NCBI GenBank assembly: GCA_002363385.1
Contig: DEVL01000001.1
Span: 327,072-391,071 of the forward strand
From: Stenotrophomonas maltophilia
Lineage (GTDB): Bacteria; Pseudomonadota; Gammaproteobacteria; Xanthomonadales; Xanthomonadaceae
Length of the DNA: 64,000 nucleotides
Direction: 5' to 3'
Part shown: in pieces, positions 41,699-52,083 of the stretch
Layout: each line of letters starts with the position of its first letter
How positions within the stretch are numbered: the first letter of the stretch is position 1
Position numbers and translations under genes: made by a program
The notes under the pieces: model-generated
What the model was told of the DNA's origin: nothing
The model's input: the letters and a program-made list of their open reading frames with translations, nothing else
Databases searched by the model: none

Positions 41699-42495
41699 CA
41701 GGCAACCCTCGCACGCGGCGCGGCATCGAACGGGATCGGGCCGTCCGGCTCTCCGTGCAGGAACTGCCGCAGCAGCGGGTCCTGGCTGGATTCGAGCGCG
41801 GCCGGGCTGCCCTGGAACACGATGCCGCCGTTGGCGATCGCGATCACCTGGTCGCAGATCGGCAGAGTCTCGTGCACGTGGTGGCTGACGATGATGCTGG
41901 TCAGCCCCAGGCTGTGGTTGAGGCGCTGGATCAGGCTCATGATCACGCCCGAGGCGATCGGGTCCAGCCCGGTCAGCGGCTCGTCGTAGATCATCAGCGG
42001 CGGGTCCAGTGCCAGCGCGCGTGCCAGGGCCACACGGCGCGCCATGCCGCCGGACAGCTCGCGCGGCCAGGCATCGGCAGCGGCCAGCAGGCCGACCGCA
42101 TGCAGCTTCATCTGCACCAGGCGGCGCAATACGGGCTTGGGCAGGCGGGTGTGGGTGCGCAGCGGCAGGGCCACGTTCTCGGCCACGGTCAGATCGGTCA
42201 GCAGGCCGTTGCCCTGCAGCAGCACGCCCACGCTCTTGCGCATCTCCAACAGCGCGCGTGCGCCGGTCGGGATGGGCTGGCCGAACAGGGTGACCTGGCC
42301 GGCAACGGGGCGCAGTTCGCCGGTCAGCGCGGCCAGCAGCGTGGACTTGCCACTGCCCGACGGGCCGAGCACGGCAGTGATGCTGCCGCGCGGAACGGTC
42401 AGCGAAACGTCGCGCAGGATCGTACGTCCGCCGCGGTCGATGCGGACGTTGGACAACTGCACCAGACTTTCTTCGGAAACCGTCATGGGCGCCAT
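41698..42495 (-). CDS. mlaF: MlaF, ATPase of the Mla transporter
   Basis: MlaF energises the MlaFEDB complex. The 265-residue ABC ATPase has Walker A GPSGSGKST at residues 44-52, the Q-loop in VGVLLQGNGLL, the signature LSGGMARRVALARAL, Walker B LMIYDEPLTGLDP and the switch His in SIIVSHHVHET. The ATG at 42495 is chosen; an ATG three codons later would do as well. It is the first gene of the operon and is divergent from recC, with a 215-bp gap that holds no gene; a -10-like TATGTT lies about 45 bp upstream but no firm promoter is claimed. Confidence 0.96.
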   Translation of the reverse strand: MAPMTVSEESLVQLSNVRIDRGGRTILRDVSLTVPRGSITAVLGPSGSGKSTLLAALTGELRPVAGQVTLFGQPIPTGARALLEMRKSVGVLLQGNGLLTDLTVAENVALPLRTHTRLPKPVLRRLVQMKLHAVGLLAAADAWPRELSGGMARRVALARALALDPPLMIYDEPLTGLDPIASGVIMSLIQRLNHSLGLTSIIVSHHVHETLPICDQVIAIANGGIVFQGSPAALESSQDPLLRQFLHGEPDGPIPFDAAPRARVA

Positions 42496-42710
42496 TAACA
42501 AAATTCCAACGTTGTAAGATCGTGGTGAACGGCTGAACATAACCGAACTGGACCGTGCAGTATTGTCGCACGGGCAGGTGGGAGCAGCGCCCCGGAGACC
42601 ATGCCGAGGGCTGCAACACAGCGTGTCGGGCCGGCGTCGGCCGCTGCCTTTTCGGCGTCCAGGTACGCGTCGGCGCTGCGTTCGTGCGCGGGCTGCGGCA
42701 CACTCCTGCG

Positions 42711-45700
42711 ATGACCGACGCTGCTTCAGACTTCCGCCTGTACCACTCCAACTCGCTCGATGTGCTGGCCGCCCTGCTGGCCACGACGCTGCGCACGCCG
42801 GTGCCGGGCCAATCGATCCTGGTGCCGGAGGTGGTGCTGATCCCGCAGGTCGCCATGCGCCGCTGGCTGCAATCGACCCTCGCGGCCGAGTATGGCATTG
42901 CCGCCAATCTGGCGTTCCTCACGCCCGGCGAGCTGGTGGCGCGCGCTCTCAACGCCAACGTGCCCGGCGAACATGACGATCTCAATGCCGAAGGCCTGCG
43001 CTGGCGGTTGTATGCCGCGCTGCGTGATCCGGTGCTGATGGCCCGGCCGCCGATGGCGGCCCTGCAGGCGTATCTGTCCTCAACCGATCCGCTCAAGCCA
43101 TGGGCCTTGGCCGCCGAACTGGCCTCGGTGTTCGAGAAGTACCAGGCATGGCGTCGCGATTGGCTGCTTCGTTGGGAGGCCGGCGCAGCACCGAATGACC
43201 CGCAGGCCATCCTGTGGCGGCACATCGCCCAAGGCGAGCAGTACCGCGCGCGCCGCATCGATGCCTATCTGGCCCGCTTCGAAGGTGCCGGGCAGCCGCT
43301 GCCGCAGGGCCTGCCGGCGCGTGTGTTCGCCTTCGCCACGCTCAACATCTCCCCGGACGTGCTGCGGGTGATGGCCACTCAGGCGCGGGTCGGCACGATG
43401 CACTTCTATCTGCCCACGCCGACCCAGGCCTATTGGGGTGACCTGCAGACCCTGGGCGAGAAGCTGCGCAGCGGCGCGCCCGATCCCTTCGGCGAGGCGG
43501 CCGGGGAGAACCGCCTGCTGCAGGCCTGGGGCGCGGCCGGGCGCGACTTCATGGCGGTGCTGGGCAGCTATGAAGTCGTCCACCCCTCCGGGGAGATCGC
43601 CGCCTACGATGATCCCGAAGACGATGCGCGCCCGGACATGGCCGACGGCGGCTTGTCCGACAGCCTGCTGCACCGCCTGCAGCGCGACCTGTTCCACCGC
43701 CGCGGGCAGCCGGCCGGTGCGCTGCGCGATGGGCTGCGCTACGACGACCCCAGCCTGCAGGTGCATGCCTGCCACACCCGCCTGCGCGAACTGCAGGTGT
43801 TGCACGATCAACTGCGCGGCCTGCTGCAGGACCCGCGCTTCGATCCACCGCTACAGGCGCGCGACATCGCGGTGCTGGCACCGGATATCGATCCGTACGT
43901 GCCGTACCTGGAAGCGGTGTTCGGCGGCCGCAGTGGTGGCGACGAGCACATTCCCTATGCGTTGGCCGACACCAGTCCGCTGGCCGGTGAGCCGTTGGCC
44001 GATGTGTTCGTGCACCTGCTCGGGCTGCCGGTCTCGCGCTTCGGCTTGAACGAAGTGCTGGATCTGCTCGCCAGCGCGCCGCTGGCCGAGGCGGCCGGTC
44101 TGGACGCGGCGGCGTTCGACCGCCTGCACGACTGGCTGCAGGCTGCCGGTGCGCGCTGGGGGCTGGATGCCACCCATCGCGGCCAGCACCAGGCCCCGGC
44201 CGATGATGCCTTCACCTGGCAGTTCGCACTTGATCGCCTGTTGCTGGGTCATGCCAGCGGCAGCGACGGCGATATCGCCGGGGTCGCGCCGTGGCCGGAG
44301 CTGGAAGGCAGCGCGCTGGATGCGCTGGACCGGCTGCTCGGTCTGCTGCGGGTGCTGGCGCGGTACCAGAGAGCATTGGGTGAGGCGATGTCACCCGGCC
44401 AGTGGCGGCAGCGTCTGCTGGCCCTGCTGGACGCGCTGCTGCCCGAACCGCCGCAGGCGGCCAACAGCCAGCGCGCGTTGGAGCGCCTGCGCAAACTGAT
44501 CAACGAGTTCGCCCGCGACGCCGATACCGCCGGCTTCGAGGGCGACGTGCCGCCGGAGGTGCTTCGCGCGCATTTCGCTGGCGTGCTTGCGCAGGCCGAT
44601 ACGCGCGCCCCGCTGCTCACCGGCGGGGTCAGCTTCGGGCGGATGGTGCCGATGCGGCTGCTGCCGTTCCGGGTGATCTGCGTGCTCGGCCTGAACGATG
44701 GCGATTTCCCGCGTCGCGATCCGGCTGCCGGGCTCAACCAGCTTACCGCCGAGCTGGGCACCGACAAGCGACGGCACGGCGACCGCTCGCTGCGCGAGGA
44801 CGACCGCTTCCTGTTCCTGCAGCTGTTCGCCTCGGCGCAGGACGTGTTCTACCTGAGCTACCTGGGCGCCGACCCGCGCGATGGCAGTGTGCGCGAGCCC
44901 TCGGTGCTGGTCAGCGAGCTGATCGATGCGGCGGCCGAGTACCACCTGGATCCGCCCGCGGCGGCCAAACGGATGACCGTACGGCATTCGCTGCAGCCGT
45001 TCGCCCCGGCCGCGTTCGGGGGCGGTGAGGAACCGCGGCGTTTCAGCTACCGCCAGCAATGGCACCCGGCCGCCGGCTCGCTTGGCGGTGCACGGCGCGC
45101 GCTGGCGCCCTGGTTCGCCAAGCCGCTGCCGCCGATGGAGAGCGGGGTGGGCGAGGCGGAACTGAGCGTGGATGCGCTGCGTCGCTTCCTCACCGATCCG
45201 GCCAGCCAGTTCCTGTCGCAACGGCTCGGCCTGCGCCTGCCCGACGACGTCGACAACGCCGAGGATGTCGAACCCCTGGTGATGGCGGCGCGCGGTGGCG
45301 ACACCGTACTGCTCCAGCAGGCGGTAATCGAGGCCACCCTGGGCGAGGATGCCGCGCCGCTGTACCCCCGGCTGCGCGCACGTGCGCTGCTGCCCTCCGG
45401 TGCACTGGGCGAGCGCCAGTTCGCGCTGCTGCAGGTGCAGACTGAGCCCTACGCGCAGGCCCTGGCCCAGTGGCAGGCCGGTACCGCGGCCGGCAGCCGC
45501 CGCTACGAGGTGGAGATCGATGGCGTGCGCCTGCACGGGCGCGTGCAGGGCCTGCATCCGCACGGTCTGGTGCGCCTGCGCCCGGGCCCGCTCAATGGGC
45601 GTGCCGCGATCCGCCAGGGGCTGGACTGGCTGCTCGCCAACGCCGCCGGCGATGCGCTGCCGCTGGTGCAGTTCCACGAGGCGGGCGATGACGGGCTGGG

Positions 45701-46058
45701 GCCGCACACGCTGCCGCCGCTGGAGGCCGAGCGCGCGCGCCAGGTGCTGCGCCGCCTGCTGCAGCTGCGCAGCGAAGGGCTGCGTGCGCCGCTGTTGTAC
45801 GGCCCGTCCACCGGCTGGGTGCTGTACACCGCCGCCGAGGCCAAGCGCGAAGCCGAGGGCCGCGCCAAGTGGCATGGCAGCGATCGCACCTGGGGCGAAG
45901 CCACCGGCGCCGGCTACCAGCTCGCGCTACGTGGCCATGATCCGTTCGCCAGCGCGGACAGCTACCGACAATTGCTGCACAACAGCTTCGTGGTGTTCAC
46001 CGCGGTGCGCGAGGGCCGGGTGTTCCCGGGCTTTGACGAGGAAGGAGCCCTGCGATGA
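42711..46058 (+). CDS. recC: Exodeoxyribonuclease V subunit RecC
   Basis: RecC recognises Chi and holds RecBCD together during end processing. The 1115-residue protein begins FRLYHSNSLDVLAALLATTL, and the N-terminal inactive helicase-like fold shows EVVLIPQVAMRRWLQSTLAAEYGIAANLAFLTPGEL, the usual RecC opening. Later blocks include IAVLAPDIDPYVPYLEAVFGG, GGVSFGRMVPMRLLPFRVICVLGLNDGDFPR and HGDRSLREDDRFLFLQLFASAQDVFYLSYLG. The ATG at 42711 gives this start. It overlaps recB by 4 bp (ATGA), so recC-recB-recD are translationally coupled. Confidence 0.96.
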   Translation: MTDAASDFRLYHSNSLDVLAALLATTLRTPVPGQSILVPEVVLIPQVAMRRWLQSTLAAEYGIAANLAFLTPGELVARALNANVPGEHDDLNAEGLRWRLYAALRDPVLMARPPMAALQAYLSSTDPLKPWALAAELASVFEKYQAWRRDWLLRWEAGAAPNDPQAILWRHIAQGEQYRARRIDAYLARFEGAGQPLPQGLPARVFAFATLNISPDVLRVMATQARVGTMHFYLPTPTQAYWGDLQTLGEKLRSGAPDPFGEAAGENRLLQAWGAAGRDFMAVLGSYEVVHPSGEIAAYDDPEDDARPDMADGGLSDSLLHRLQRDLFHRRGQPAGALRDGLRYDDPSLQVHACHTRLRELQVLHDQLRGLLQDPRFDPPLQARDIAVLAPDIDPYVPYLEAVFGGRSGGDEHIPYALADTSPLAGEPLADVFVHLLGLPVSRFGLNEVLDLLASAPLAEAAGLDAAAFDRLHDWLQAAGARWGLDATHRGQHQAPADDAFTWQFALDRLLLGHASGSDGDIAGVAPWPELEGSALDALDRLLGLLRVLARYQRALGEAMSPGQWRQRLLALLDALLPEPPQAANSQRALERLRKLINEFARDADTAGFEGDVPPEVLRAHFAGVLAQADTRAPLLTGGVSFGRMVPMRLLPFRVICVLGLNDGDFPRRDPAAGLNQLTAELGTDKRRHGDRSLREDDRFLFLQLFASAQDVFYLSYLGADPRDGSVREPSVLVSELIDAAAEYHLDPPAAAKRMTVRHSLQPFAPAAFGGGEEPRRFSYRQQWHPAAGSLGGARRALAPWFAKPLPPMESGVGEAELSVDALRRFLTDPASQFLSQRLGLRLPDDVDNAEDVEPLVMAARGGDTVLLQQAVIEATLGEDAAPLYPRLRARALLPSGALGERQFALLQVQTEPYAQALAQWQAGTAAGSRRYEVEIDGVRLHGRVQGLHPHGLVRLRPGPLNGRAAIRQGLDWLLANAAGDALPLVQFHEAGDDGLGPHTLPPLEAERARQVLRRLLQLRSEGLRAPLLYGPSTGWVLYTAAEAKREAEGRAKWHGSDRTWGEATGAGYQLALRGHDPFASADSYRQLLHNSFVVFTAVREGRVFPGFDEEGALR

Positions 46059-49000
46059 TCGACCACGACCTGCTCAACGATCCCTATCTGGCGCTGCCGC
46101 TGGAGGGCGTGCGCCTGATCGAGGCCAGCGCCGGTACCGGCAAAACCTTCACCCTGGCCACGCTGTTCACCCGGCTGGTGGTGGAGAAGGGCTGGCGCAT
46201 CGGCCAGATCCTGGCGGTCACCTTCACCGATGCCGCGACGCAGGAACTGCGCAAGCGCATCCGCGAGCGCCTTGCATTGGCCGTACAGCTGGTCGAGCGC
46301 GCGCCGAGCGAACAGGACAGTCCGGAGGTCGTCCTGACCCGGGTGATCCTCCACCGCCAGCTTACCCTTGGCGAAGAAACACCGGCCGCGCTGGCGCGTC
46401 GGCTGCAGACCGCCGCCGATGAAATCGATCTGGCCTCGATCTTCACCATCCATGGCTTCTGCACCCGTGTGCTGCGCGAACACGCGCTGGAGAGCGGCCA
46501 CACCTTCGATCCGCCCACCCTGCTGCCGAGCGAGCGCGCGCTGCACGAGGAACTGGCCGCCGACCTGTGGCGCGTGCATGCCAACGACCCGGCTACGGTC
46601 GATGCGTTGACCTGGCTGTGGGCCTCACCCGAGGCGCTGGCCGGCGATCTCTCCACGTTGATCAAGCCGTTGCCGTTGCTGCCAGCACGGCCGAGCCACA
46701 CCTTCGACGACCCCGCCCCGCAGCTGCGGCTCACCGCGACTGCCTTGGCCGATGCCATCGCAGCGCACGCCGAAGACGCGCAGACGCAGATCGCCACCGC
46801 CTTCGATCGCAAGGTCTTCGATGGTCGCCGTGCCAAACGGCCCAGCTTCGACAAGGCCTTCGGCGAGCTGTTTGCCGGCCGCAGCGCGCAGCACTGGCCG
46901 CGCGGCGACAAGAGCCACCTGGGCAAGCTGCTGCCGGTGCAGTTGCTGGCCTTCTGCAAGGACGGCATGGAAGGCCAGTGCCCGGCGTCGCCGCTGTTCG
47001 ATGCGTTGCAGGCCTGGTGGCATGCCGCCGATGCGCGCGAGCAGTGGCTGCGCCAGCAGGCCACCGCCTTCCTGCATGACCTGCGCGATGAAGCGCGTGC
47101 GCGCCTAGCCGAGCTCAAGCGGATCGGACGCGTGCAGACCTACGATGACCTGATCGACGGCGTCGCCGATGCACTCGACGGCCCGCACCGCGCCACCTTG
47201 GTGCAGCAGCTGCGCGCGCAGTACGCGATCGCGCTGGTGGACGAGTTCCAGGATACCGACGACCGCCAGTGGGGCATCTTCCAGCGCGTGTTCGGCGATT
47301 CGCAGGAGACCCGCGAGGCCGGCCTGGCCCCGGCGCTGTTCCTGATCGGCGATCCCAAGCAGGCGATCTACGGTTTCCGCGGCGGCGATATCCACACCTA
47401 TCTCAAGGCCAAGCGCCAGGCCGACGCAGCGCCCGCGCTGGACCGCAACTTCCGCTCGCGCCCGGCGGTGCTGCACGCGATCGAAGCGCTGTACGCCAAC
47501 GCGGGTGAACGCGCCTTCCTCGAAGCCGACATCGCGTTCGAACCGGTGCACCCCGGCAGCACCCGGTTGGATGCGGACTTCGTGCGCGACGGTGTCCCCG
47601 CGCCCGGCTTGACCGTGCGCGTGCTGCACAACACCGAGGGCGGCGACCTCAAGGCTGATCCTTCCCGACAGCAGGCCAGCGACGCCTGTGTCGCCGCGAT
47701 CCACCAGATCCTCAGCGAGGCCCGGCAAGGCCGCGCGCTGCTGCGCGATGTGCCGGTACAACCCGGCGACATCGCGGTGCTGGTGCGCTCGCACAAAGAA
47801 GCCACGCGCATCCAGCAGGCGCTCGGTGCGGTGGGTATTCCCGCCGTCGCCGCGGGTAAGCAGAGCCTGTACGCCACGCCGGAAGCGCACGACCTGCGCC
47901 TGCTGTTGCTGGCCCTGCTGCAACCGGCCGATGAAGGACGGCTGCGCGCGGCGCTGTCGACCGTGCTGCTTGGCGAAGATGCCGAGGCGATCGATGCGCT
48001 GGAGCGCGAAGGGGATGCACAACGCTCGTTCCAGGTGCGGCTGCTGGAATGGCGTGAGCGCTGGCAGCGTGGCGGCCCGTTCGCGGTGATCGCCGATCTC
48101 TGTGCCGAACACGCCGAGCGCCTGCTCGGCCTGCTGGATGGTGAGCGCCGCTTGACCAACTACCTGCAGCTGGGCGAACTGCTGCAGCAGGCCGCCGGAC
48201 AGACCCTGGGCATGCACGGCCTGCTGGACTGGCTGCAGGTGCAGATGGCGCATGCCGACCAGGACGACGAACAGCAGCTGCTGCGCCTGGAATCGGATGC
48301 GCGCCGCGTGCAGATCATCACCCTGCACAAGAGCAAAGGACTGGAGTATCCGCTGGTGTTCCTGCCGTTCGTCGGCATCGGTGGTGGCGCGCCCAACACC
48401 GAGGCGAACTGCACGGTGTACGCCAACGGTCGCCGCGAGCTGCATTGGAAACTGGACAAGGACGACAGCTGGAATGCGGCCAGCATGCGCAGCGCGCAGG
48501 AACAGGAAGCCGAGGATGCGCGCCTGCTCTATGTGGGGCTGACCCGCGCCGAGCACGCGCTGTGGATCGCCGCTGGCGATCTCGCCGGCCTGGCAAAAAC
48601 CCGACTGGCACCGATGCTGTCGAACATGGCCGCCCTGCGTGACCACCCGGACATCGCCGTGATCGACGGCCCGGTGGAACCCCGCCCGGCACAGCTTGCG
48701 TTCGAACGCGAGGGCGAACTGCCGCCGGTGCGCGCGCTGACCCGCCGCGTGCCGCACGACTGGTGGGTCTACAGCTTCACCCAGTTGGCGCATGCCGACG
48801 CCGGCCACGACACCGACGCCGCCGCGACCGAAGTGCCGGCGCCTGCAGCCGACGAACCGGCCGGCGTGGATCTCACCCTGGACGCCGAACAACCGGCCAT
48901 TGTCAGCGACGACGTCGACCCGCGCTTCATGGGCAGCCGCTTCGGCAATGTGCTGCACGACGCGCTGGAGAACACCGATTTCGCGGTGTGGGGCGGCTGG

Positions 49001-49696
49001 CAAGCCGGGCAGCCCGCACCCGGCGAGGAAGCCGATGTCCTGCGCGCTTCGCTGCGCGCCGAAGGCTATGCCGAGCAGGACCTGGACGATGGCGTGGCCA
49101 TGCTGACCGGGCTGGTCGGCCAGACCCTGACCGCGCCCCTGCCGGAAGGCGGCGCACTGCACGACCTGCCGGCCGATGCACGCCGTGCCGAGATCGAGTT
49201 CCACTTCGCGATGCAGCCGACCGCCGTGCCCGCCCTGCTGAGCCTGCTGCACGCGCACGGACTGGTCCGCGACCGCCATGGCTTCGGCACACGCCGGCGG
49301 CTGGAAGGCCTGATGACCGGCAAGATCGATCTGACCTACGTGCGAGCGGACCGCTGGTATGTGCTCGACTACAAATCCAACCGCCTGCCGAGCTACGACG
49401 CGGCCCGGCTGACGAGCGCCATGCAGCACAGCGAGTACGACCTGCAGGCGCTGATCTACACCGTGGCACTGCATCGCTGGCTGCGCTTCCGGCTGGGTGC
49501 GCAGTACGACTACACGCGTGACATGGGCGGTATCCGCTATCTGTTCTGCCGCGGACTGGATGCCGGCCGCGACGACAGCCCCGGCCTTTACGCGCATCGC
49601 TTCGATCCCGCTCTGGTGGATGCACTGGATGCGCTGTTCGCCGGTGGCGAACACGCCCAGGCCCGCATGGCCGCGCGCGCGCGGGGGGACGCATGA
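46055..49696 (+). CDS. recB: Exodeoxyribonuclease V subunit RecB
   Basis: RecB is the 3'-5' helicase and nuclease of RecBCD. The 1213-residue protein has Walker A EASAGTGKTFTLATL at residues 23-37 and the superfamily 1 helicase motifs (TFTDAATQELRKRIRERL, ALVDEFQDTDDRQWGIF, FLIGDPKQAIYGFRGGDI, LYVGLTRAEHAL). The C-terminal nuclease has HKSKGLEYPLVFLPF at its edge and GKIDLTYVRADRWYVLDYKSNRL with the catalytic Asp-x-Lys near residue 1101. It starts inside recC's stop and its own stop overlaps the recD start, both by 4 bp. Confidence 0.97.
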   Translation: MIDHDLLNDPYLALPLEGVRLIEASAGTGKTFTLATLFTRLVVEKGWRIGQILAVTFTDAATQELRKRIRERLALAVQLVERAPSEQDSPEVVLTRVILHRQLTLGEETPAALARRLQTAADEIDLASIFTIHGFCTRVLREHALESGHTFDPPTLLPSERALHEELAADLWRVHANDPATVDALTWLWASPEALAGDLSTLIKPLPLLPARPSHTFDDPAPQLRLTATALADAIAAHAEDAQTQIATAFDRKVFDGRRAKRPSFDKAFGELFAGRSAQHWPRGDKSHLGKLLPVQLLAFCKDGMEGQCPASPLFDALQAWWHAADAREQWLRQQATAFLHDLRDEARARLAELKRIGRVQTYDDLIDGVADALDGPHRATLVQQLRAQYAIALVDEFQDTDDRQWGIFQRVFGDSQETREAGLAPALFLIGDPKQAIYGFRGGDIHTYLKAKRQADAAPALDRNFRSRPAVLHAIEALYANAGERAFLEADIAFEPVHPGSTRLDADFVRDGVPAPGLTVRVLHNTEGGDLKADPSRQQASDACVAAIHQILSEARQGRALLRDVPVQPGDIAVLVRSHKEATRIQQALGAVGIPAVAAGKQSLYATPEAHDLRLLLLALLQPADEGRLRAALSTVLLGEDAEAIDALEREGDAQRSFQVRLLEWRERWQRGGPFAVIADLCAEHAERLLGLLDGERRLTNYLQLGELLQQAAGQTLGMHGLLDWLQVQMAHADQDDEQQLLRLESDARRVQIITLHKSKGLEYPLVFLPFVGIGGGAPNTEANCTVYANGRRELHWKLDKDDSWNAASMRSAQEQEAEDARLLYVGLTRAEHALWIAAGDLAGLAKTRLAPMLSNMAALRDHPDIAVIDGPVEPRPAQLAFEREGELPPVRALTRRVPHDWWVYSFTQLAHADAGHDTDAAATEVPAPAADEPAGVDLTLDAEQPAIVSDDVDPRFMGSRFGNVLHDALENTDFAVWGGWQAGQPAPGEEADVLRASLRAEGYAEQDLDDGVAMLTGLVGQTLTAPLPEGGALHDLPADARRAEIEFHFAMQPTAVPALLSLLHAHGLVRDRHGFGTRRRLEGLMTGKIDLTYVRADRWYVLDYKSNRLPSYDAARLTSAMQHSEYDLQALIYTVALHRWLRFRLGAQYDYTRDMGGIRYLFCRGLDAGRDDSPGLYAHRFDPALVDALDALFAGGEHAQARMAARARGDA

Positions 49697-51588
49697 GCCT
49701 GCTTACCACGCTGTACCGCGGCAACGCGCTGCGCACACTCGATCACGCACTGGCGCAGAGCCTGCGCCGGTTGCGCCCGGACACGCCCGAGGCGGTGCTG
49801 CTCGGTGCTGCACTGGCGTCGCTGGCGGTCTCGGAAGGGCATGCCGGTCTGGATCCGACCCAGCCGCAGCGCTTGATCGAGGCCGATGTCGACTGGCCGG
49901 CACCCGACGCCTGGCTGGCGCAGCTGCAGGGGTCGCCGTGGGTGGACGTGCCGCATGCAGATGACGTGGTCGCCGGCGATGCACCGCTGGTGCTGGAAAA
50001 CGGGCTGCTCTATCTGCGCCGCTACCGTGAGTACGAACGTCGGCTCGCTGAAGGCCTGCAACGCATCGCCACCCATCCGCTGGCCGAGGCCGATCCCGGT
50101 ACCTTGGCCAGCCTGTTTGGCCAGCTGTTCCCGCAGGCGCGCGAGGGCATCGATCACCAGGCCCGCGCCGCCGCCGTCGCGCTGCGCCATCCGCTGGTGC
50201 TGGTGACCGGTGGTCCCGGTACGGGCAAGACCACCACCATCGCACGCCTGTTGGTGCTGCTGGCCGCCCAGGCAGTGCAGGCGGACCAGGCATTGCCACG
50301 GGTCGCGCTGGCTGCGCCCACCGGCCGTGCCGCCGAGCGCATGGCCGAGAGCCTGCGCCTGGCCGTGCAGCGTCTGCGTCTGCTCGGCATCGCCCCGGCG
50401 CTGTGCGATGCGATGCCGAGCACCGGCACCACCCTGCATCGCCTGCTCGGGGTGATCCCGGATTCGCCGCGCTTCCGCCATCACGCCGACAACCCGCTGC
50501 CGTATGACGTGGTGGTGGTGGACGAGGCCTCGATGATCGATCTGCCGTTGATGACCAAGCTGGTGGAGGCGGTCGCCGATGGCAGCCGGCTGGTGCTGCT
50601 CGGCGATCCGGACCAGCTGCCCTCGGTGGAAGCCGGTGATGTGCTGAGCGCGATCCTGCGCGCCAGTGGCGATGGCCTGGGCACCCAGGCCGACGATGCG
50701 CAGGCATTGCGCGCGCTGCTCGCGCCCGAGGCGCTGCAACCGCTGGCACCGCCACGCCGGTTCGCGGGCCGGCGCGTGCAGTTGCAGCGCGGCTACCGGC
50801 AGACCGACGCACTCGATCTGGCGCCGCTGGCGCATGCCGTGCGCGAGGGCAACAGTGCCACCGCACTGGCCCTGCTACGCGTGGGCACGCTGGCCGGTGT
50901 GCACTTCCACGAGGACCAGAGCGATCCGCTGCAGCATCATCGCGAACACCTGCTCGGGCATTGGCGGGGCCTCGGCGAAGCCGCCGATCCTGGTCAGGCG
51001 CTGGCCAATGCCGGCCGCATCCGCCTGCTCACCGCCGTGCGCGAAGGCCCACAGGGTGCGCGCGGGCTGAACGCGCGCATTGAAGCGCTGCTGGCCGGTG
51101 TGCCTCGGCCGGGCATGGCACCGGGCTATTTCCACGGCCGGCTGCTGCTGATCACCGAGAACAGCTACCGGCACCGCCTGTTCAACGGCGACATCGGCAT
51201 CTGCCTGATCGACCGCCAGGGCAGTGTCACCGCCTGGTTCCCCGGCGAGACACCGGATCAACCGCGCGGTTTCCACCCGGGGGCGTTGCCCGCACATGAA
51301 AGTGCGTTCGCGATGACCGTGCACAAGGCACAGGGCTCGGAGTTCGATGAGGTCTGGCTGCAGCTGCCGCGACGCGACAACCGCGTGCTCTCGCGCGAGC
51401 TGATCTATACCGGCATGACCCGTGCGCGGCAGTCGCTGCACGTGCTGGGCAGTGCGGAGGTACTGGAGGCCGCATTGGCGCGGCATGCCAGCCGTTTGTC
51501 GGGCCTGGCGGCGCGCCTGCAGGGCGGCCAGGGGGACGCAGTGGCCGACGCCGTCGTGACGGCGCCGGCCCAGGGGCAGCTGTTCTAG
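49693..51588 (+). CDS. recD: Exodeoxyribonuclease V subunit RecD
   Basis: RecD is the 5'-3' helicase of RecBCD. The 631-residue protein has Walker A VTGGPGTGKTTTIARLL near residue 173, the following LAAPTGRAAERMAESL, Walker B VVVVDEASMIDLPLM, the GDPDQLPSVEAG motif, and the C-terminal helicase motifs FAMTVHKAQGSEFDEVWL and LIYTGMTRARQSLHVLGS. It ends in GQLF. It overlaps recB by 4 bp. No terminator is seen before the convergent hypothetical gene, whose stop lies only 14 bp away. Confidence 0.97.
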   Translation: MSLLTTLYRGNALRTLDHALAQSLRRLRPDTPEAVLLGAALASLAVSEGHAGLDPTQPQRLIEADVDWPAPDAWLAQLQGSPWVDVPHADDVVAGDAPLVLENGLLYLRRYREYERRLAEGLQRIATHPLAEADPGTLASLFGQLFPQAREGIDHQARAAAVALRHPLVLVTGGPGTGKTTTIARLLVLLAAQAVQADQALPRVALAAPTGRAAERMAESLRLAVQRLRLLGIAPALCDAMPSTGTTLHRLLGVIPDSPRFRHHADNPLPYDVVVVDEASMIDLPLMTKLVEAVADGSRLVLLGDPDQLPSVEAGDVLSAILRASGDGLGTQADDAQALRALLAPEALQPLAPPRRFAGRRVQLQRGYRQTDALDLAPLAHAVREGNSATALALLRVGTLAGVHFHEDQSDPLQHHREHLLGHWRGLGEAADPGQALANAGRIRLLTAVREGPQGARGLNARIEALLAGVPRPGMAPGYFHGRLLLITENSYRHRLFNGDIGICLIDRQGSVTAWFPGETPDQPRGFHPGALPAHESAFAMTVHKAQGSEFDEVWLQLPRRDNRVLSRELIYTGMTRARQSLHVLGSAEVLEAALARHASRLSGLAARLQGGQGDAVADAVVTAPAQGQLF

Positions 51589-51602
51589 CCGCGTGTCCGG
51601 TC

Positions 51603-51998
51603 TTACTCCGGAATCACCACGGTGCCATCGGGGAACACGATGGCGCCGTCGCCGCTGACATCGAAGAAGCCCAGCTGGTGGGTATTGGCCAGCACCTGCA
51701 CCAGACCATGTGCGTTCTCGGCCACTTCGTCATCGAACGAGGCATAGACCACGTGCTGGCCGATGCTGTAGTCGGTCACTTCCGGGCGGTCATCTTCGTC
51801 ATCGGACAGCGGGCCATCCATCGGCGGGTAATGCTCGGCGAGCGCGGCGAAGAACGCCTGCAGCGCCGGCACCGACACCTTCGGGTCGTCGTAGTCGTGC
51901 GTCTCGTTCCACTCGGTCTGCGCGTCGTACCACTGCAGGAAGGCCTCGGCCTCGCGCGGGGCGACGGCGGGGTCGAACACCATCAGGTCGTAACTCAT
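51603..51998 (-). CDS. Conserved hypothetical protein, acidic
   Basis: A 131-residue soluble, acidic protein. It opens SYDLMVFDPAVAPREAEAFLQWYDAQTEWNETHDYDDP, with a Trp/Tyr-rich helix, and has an acidic loop PLSDDEDDRPEVTDYSIG and a C-terminal strand-rich part (FDVSGDGAIVFPDGTVVIPE). No signal peptide, membrane segment or catalytic motif is visible. I believe this is a family common in Xanthomonadaceae and other proteobacteria without a known function. It is convergent with recD. Confidence 0.8.
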   Translation of the reverse strand: MSYDLMVFDPAVAPREAEAFLQWYDAQTEWNETHDYDDPKVSVPALQAFFAALAEHYPPMDGPLSDDEDDRPEVTDYSIGQHVVYASFDDEVAENAHGLVQVLANTHQLGFFDVSGDGAIVFPDGTVVIPE

Positions 51999-52058
51999 CG
52001 GGAATCACCTTGATCCATGCGCAAATGCATGCGTCAGGATAGCCCTGATCGGTGTGGG

Positions 52059-52082
52059 CCGGCCGGCCCGCGGCCAGGCCGG
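52059..52082 (-). terminator. GC hairpin at the end of the efflux operon
   Basis: CCGGCC-GGCC and GGCC-A-GGCCGG form a 10-bp stem with one bulge and a CGC loop, 2 bp past the FUSC gene stop codon. No U tract follows; it may mark the end of the operon. Confidence 0.45.
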
Positions 52083-52083
52083 T